Origin: an uncultured Chlamydiae bacterium
GTDB taxonomy: Bacteria; Chlamydiota; Chlamydiia; Chlamydiales; SM23-39
DNA length: 16,548 nucleotides
Direction of reading: 5' to 3'
Assembly: GCA_903889795.1 (NCBI GenBank)
Contig: CAISYW010000167.1
Coordinates: 1-16,548, forward strand
Every line of letters begins with the position of its first letter. Within the stretch, counting starts at the first letter, position 1. Shown in pieces: positions 16,087-16,548 of the stretch. The notes beneath the pieces are model-generated. The model did no database searches. It saw only the letters and a program-made list of their open reading frames with translations, and was not told the origin of the DNA. Both the position numbers and the translations under genes were made by a program.

Positions 16087-16548
16087 ATGATGATCAATCC
16101 GACTTTAGCCCTTGCTCCCGCGGCAGGATGCCTTTTACTGCCTTCTACACGAGACAAATGGCTCTGTCTGGCAAGCGCTGCCGGTTGCGTTCTCCAACAA
16201 ATGCTTCCTGCTAATTCCGGTGCCTATTCTCTTCCCGCTGCGGCCTTTCTCACAGCAAACGTGGCCAGACAAGCGCTGATCGCCCGGACACCCGGGGTGC
16301 AAAATAACTTTTTTTTAAAGCACATCATGAGTCCCTGGACTCTGATAGCTGCCTATGCAATCCAAGGTTGGAGCGGCTGGAACGTGCCTCAGCAAGTCAT
16401 TGCAGGAACATCCACAGCGACGGTTCTCTATCATGCGGGCCAGGGAATTAGCGAGGCGGCTTCTGCCGCAGTCAGAGGAGATCCCGCAGCGATCGCTACC
16501 TGCGCGACTCATATCGCCAACGCCATTTTCAGCGCGGTCAGCGTCAAT
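16087..16548 (+). CDS. Ala-rich hydrophobic protein of unknown function, N-terminal 154 residues, cut by the right edge
   Basis: The frame is open from ATG at 16087 to the window end with no stop. I do not recognise a family. The visible part is rich in Ala, with repeated hydrophobic stretches at about 5-19, 25-40, 50-60, 83-97, 102-117 and 133-154. Charged residues are few and clustered (TRDK at 21-24, ARQ and RTP near 60-69, RGD at 130-132). This suggests a multi-pass membrane protein or a protein with amphipathic membrane-binding helices. The residues MMINPTLALAPAAG carry no basic n-region, so a classical cleavable signal peptide is unlikely. A second ATG follows directly at 16090 and is better spaced (6 bases) from GAGA at 16080-16083, so the start may be one codon later. 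It is divergent from the giant gene and may share control with it. Confidence 0.8.
   Translation, partial: MMINPTLALAPAAGCLLLPSTRDKWLCLASAAGCVLQQMLPANSGAYSLPAAAFLTANVARQALIARTPGVQNNFFLKHIMSPWTLIAAYAIQGWSGWNVPQQVIAGTSTATVLYHAGQGISEAASAAVRGDPAAIATCATHIANAIFSAVSVN

Noticed and set aside
1..16548. Search for CRISPR arrays, tRNA genes, insertion sequences and long direct repeats
   Set aside because: Nothing repeated at regular spacing, no tRNA-like arms outside genes, and no transposase were seen. The only large repeat is the divergent hydrolase gene pair.

Overview
The window most likely comes from an environmental (amoeba- or arthropod-associated) member of the phylum Chlamydiae, order Parachlamydiales in the broad sense. 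The signs are a three-domain-type IspG close to chlamydial and plant forms, a giant DUF3638/DUF3645-type protein of a kind I know from environmental chlamydiae and from fungi and oomycetes, few strong Shine-Dalgarno sites, and moderate G+C. The genus cannot be settled by reading alone.

Layout. Positions 1-3965 hold four minus-strand genes packed head to tail, probably one transcription unit read from about 4000 towards 1: two tandem metallo-beta-lactamase-fold hydrolases of the NAPE-PLD/UlaG type (2997-3965 and 1981-2943), a small SAM-dependent methyltransferase with a hydrophobic N-terminus (1344-1970), and ispG of the MEP isoprenoid pathway, cut by the left edge (1-1302). Divergent from them is a MATE-family efflux transporter (4115-5512, plus strand). 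It converges on a single minus-strand gene of 10.4 kb (5579-15940) encoding a 3453-residue protein. Beyond a 146-bp divergent promoter region, an unidentified Ala-rich hydrophobic protein (16087 onwards, plus strand) runs off the right edge. No intergenic stretch exceeds 150 bases. I saw no tRNA, rRNA, insertion sequence, CRISPR array or convincing terminator.

The centre of interest is the 3453-residue protein. Read end to end it shows: an uncharged Ser/Thr-rich N-terminus like a type III secretion signal; a possible His/Asn/Cys catalytic arrangement (H252, N272, C363); long helical stretches; a beta-rich, propeller-like segment (about 1214-1500); coiled-coil segments around a two-helix hydrophobic hairpin (about 2184-2235); and a C-terminal third in which superfamily-2-helicase-like motifs appear in order: I (FGKT, K2354), II (DEMD, 2491-2494), III (SGT, 2797-2799), V (TTGSD, 2940-2944) and VI (QAAFRLR, 2968-2974). 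A polar linker (about 3148-3194) leads to a separate C-terminal domain. The same motif series is what I remember from the large fungal DUF3638/DUF3645 proteins. A secreted or membrane-associated giant NTPase, possibly exchanged with eukaryotes, is the best candidate here for a poorly described system. Its function is unknown, and all functional statements about it are inference.
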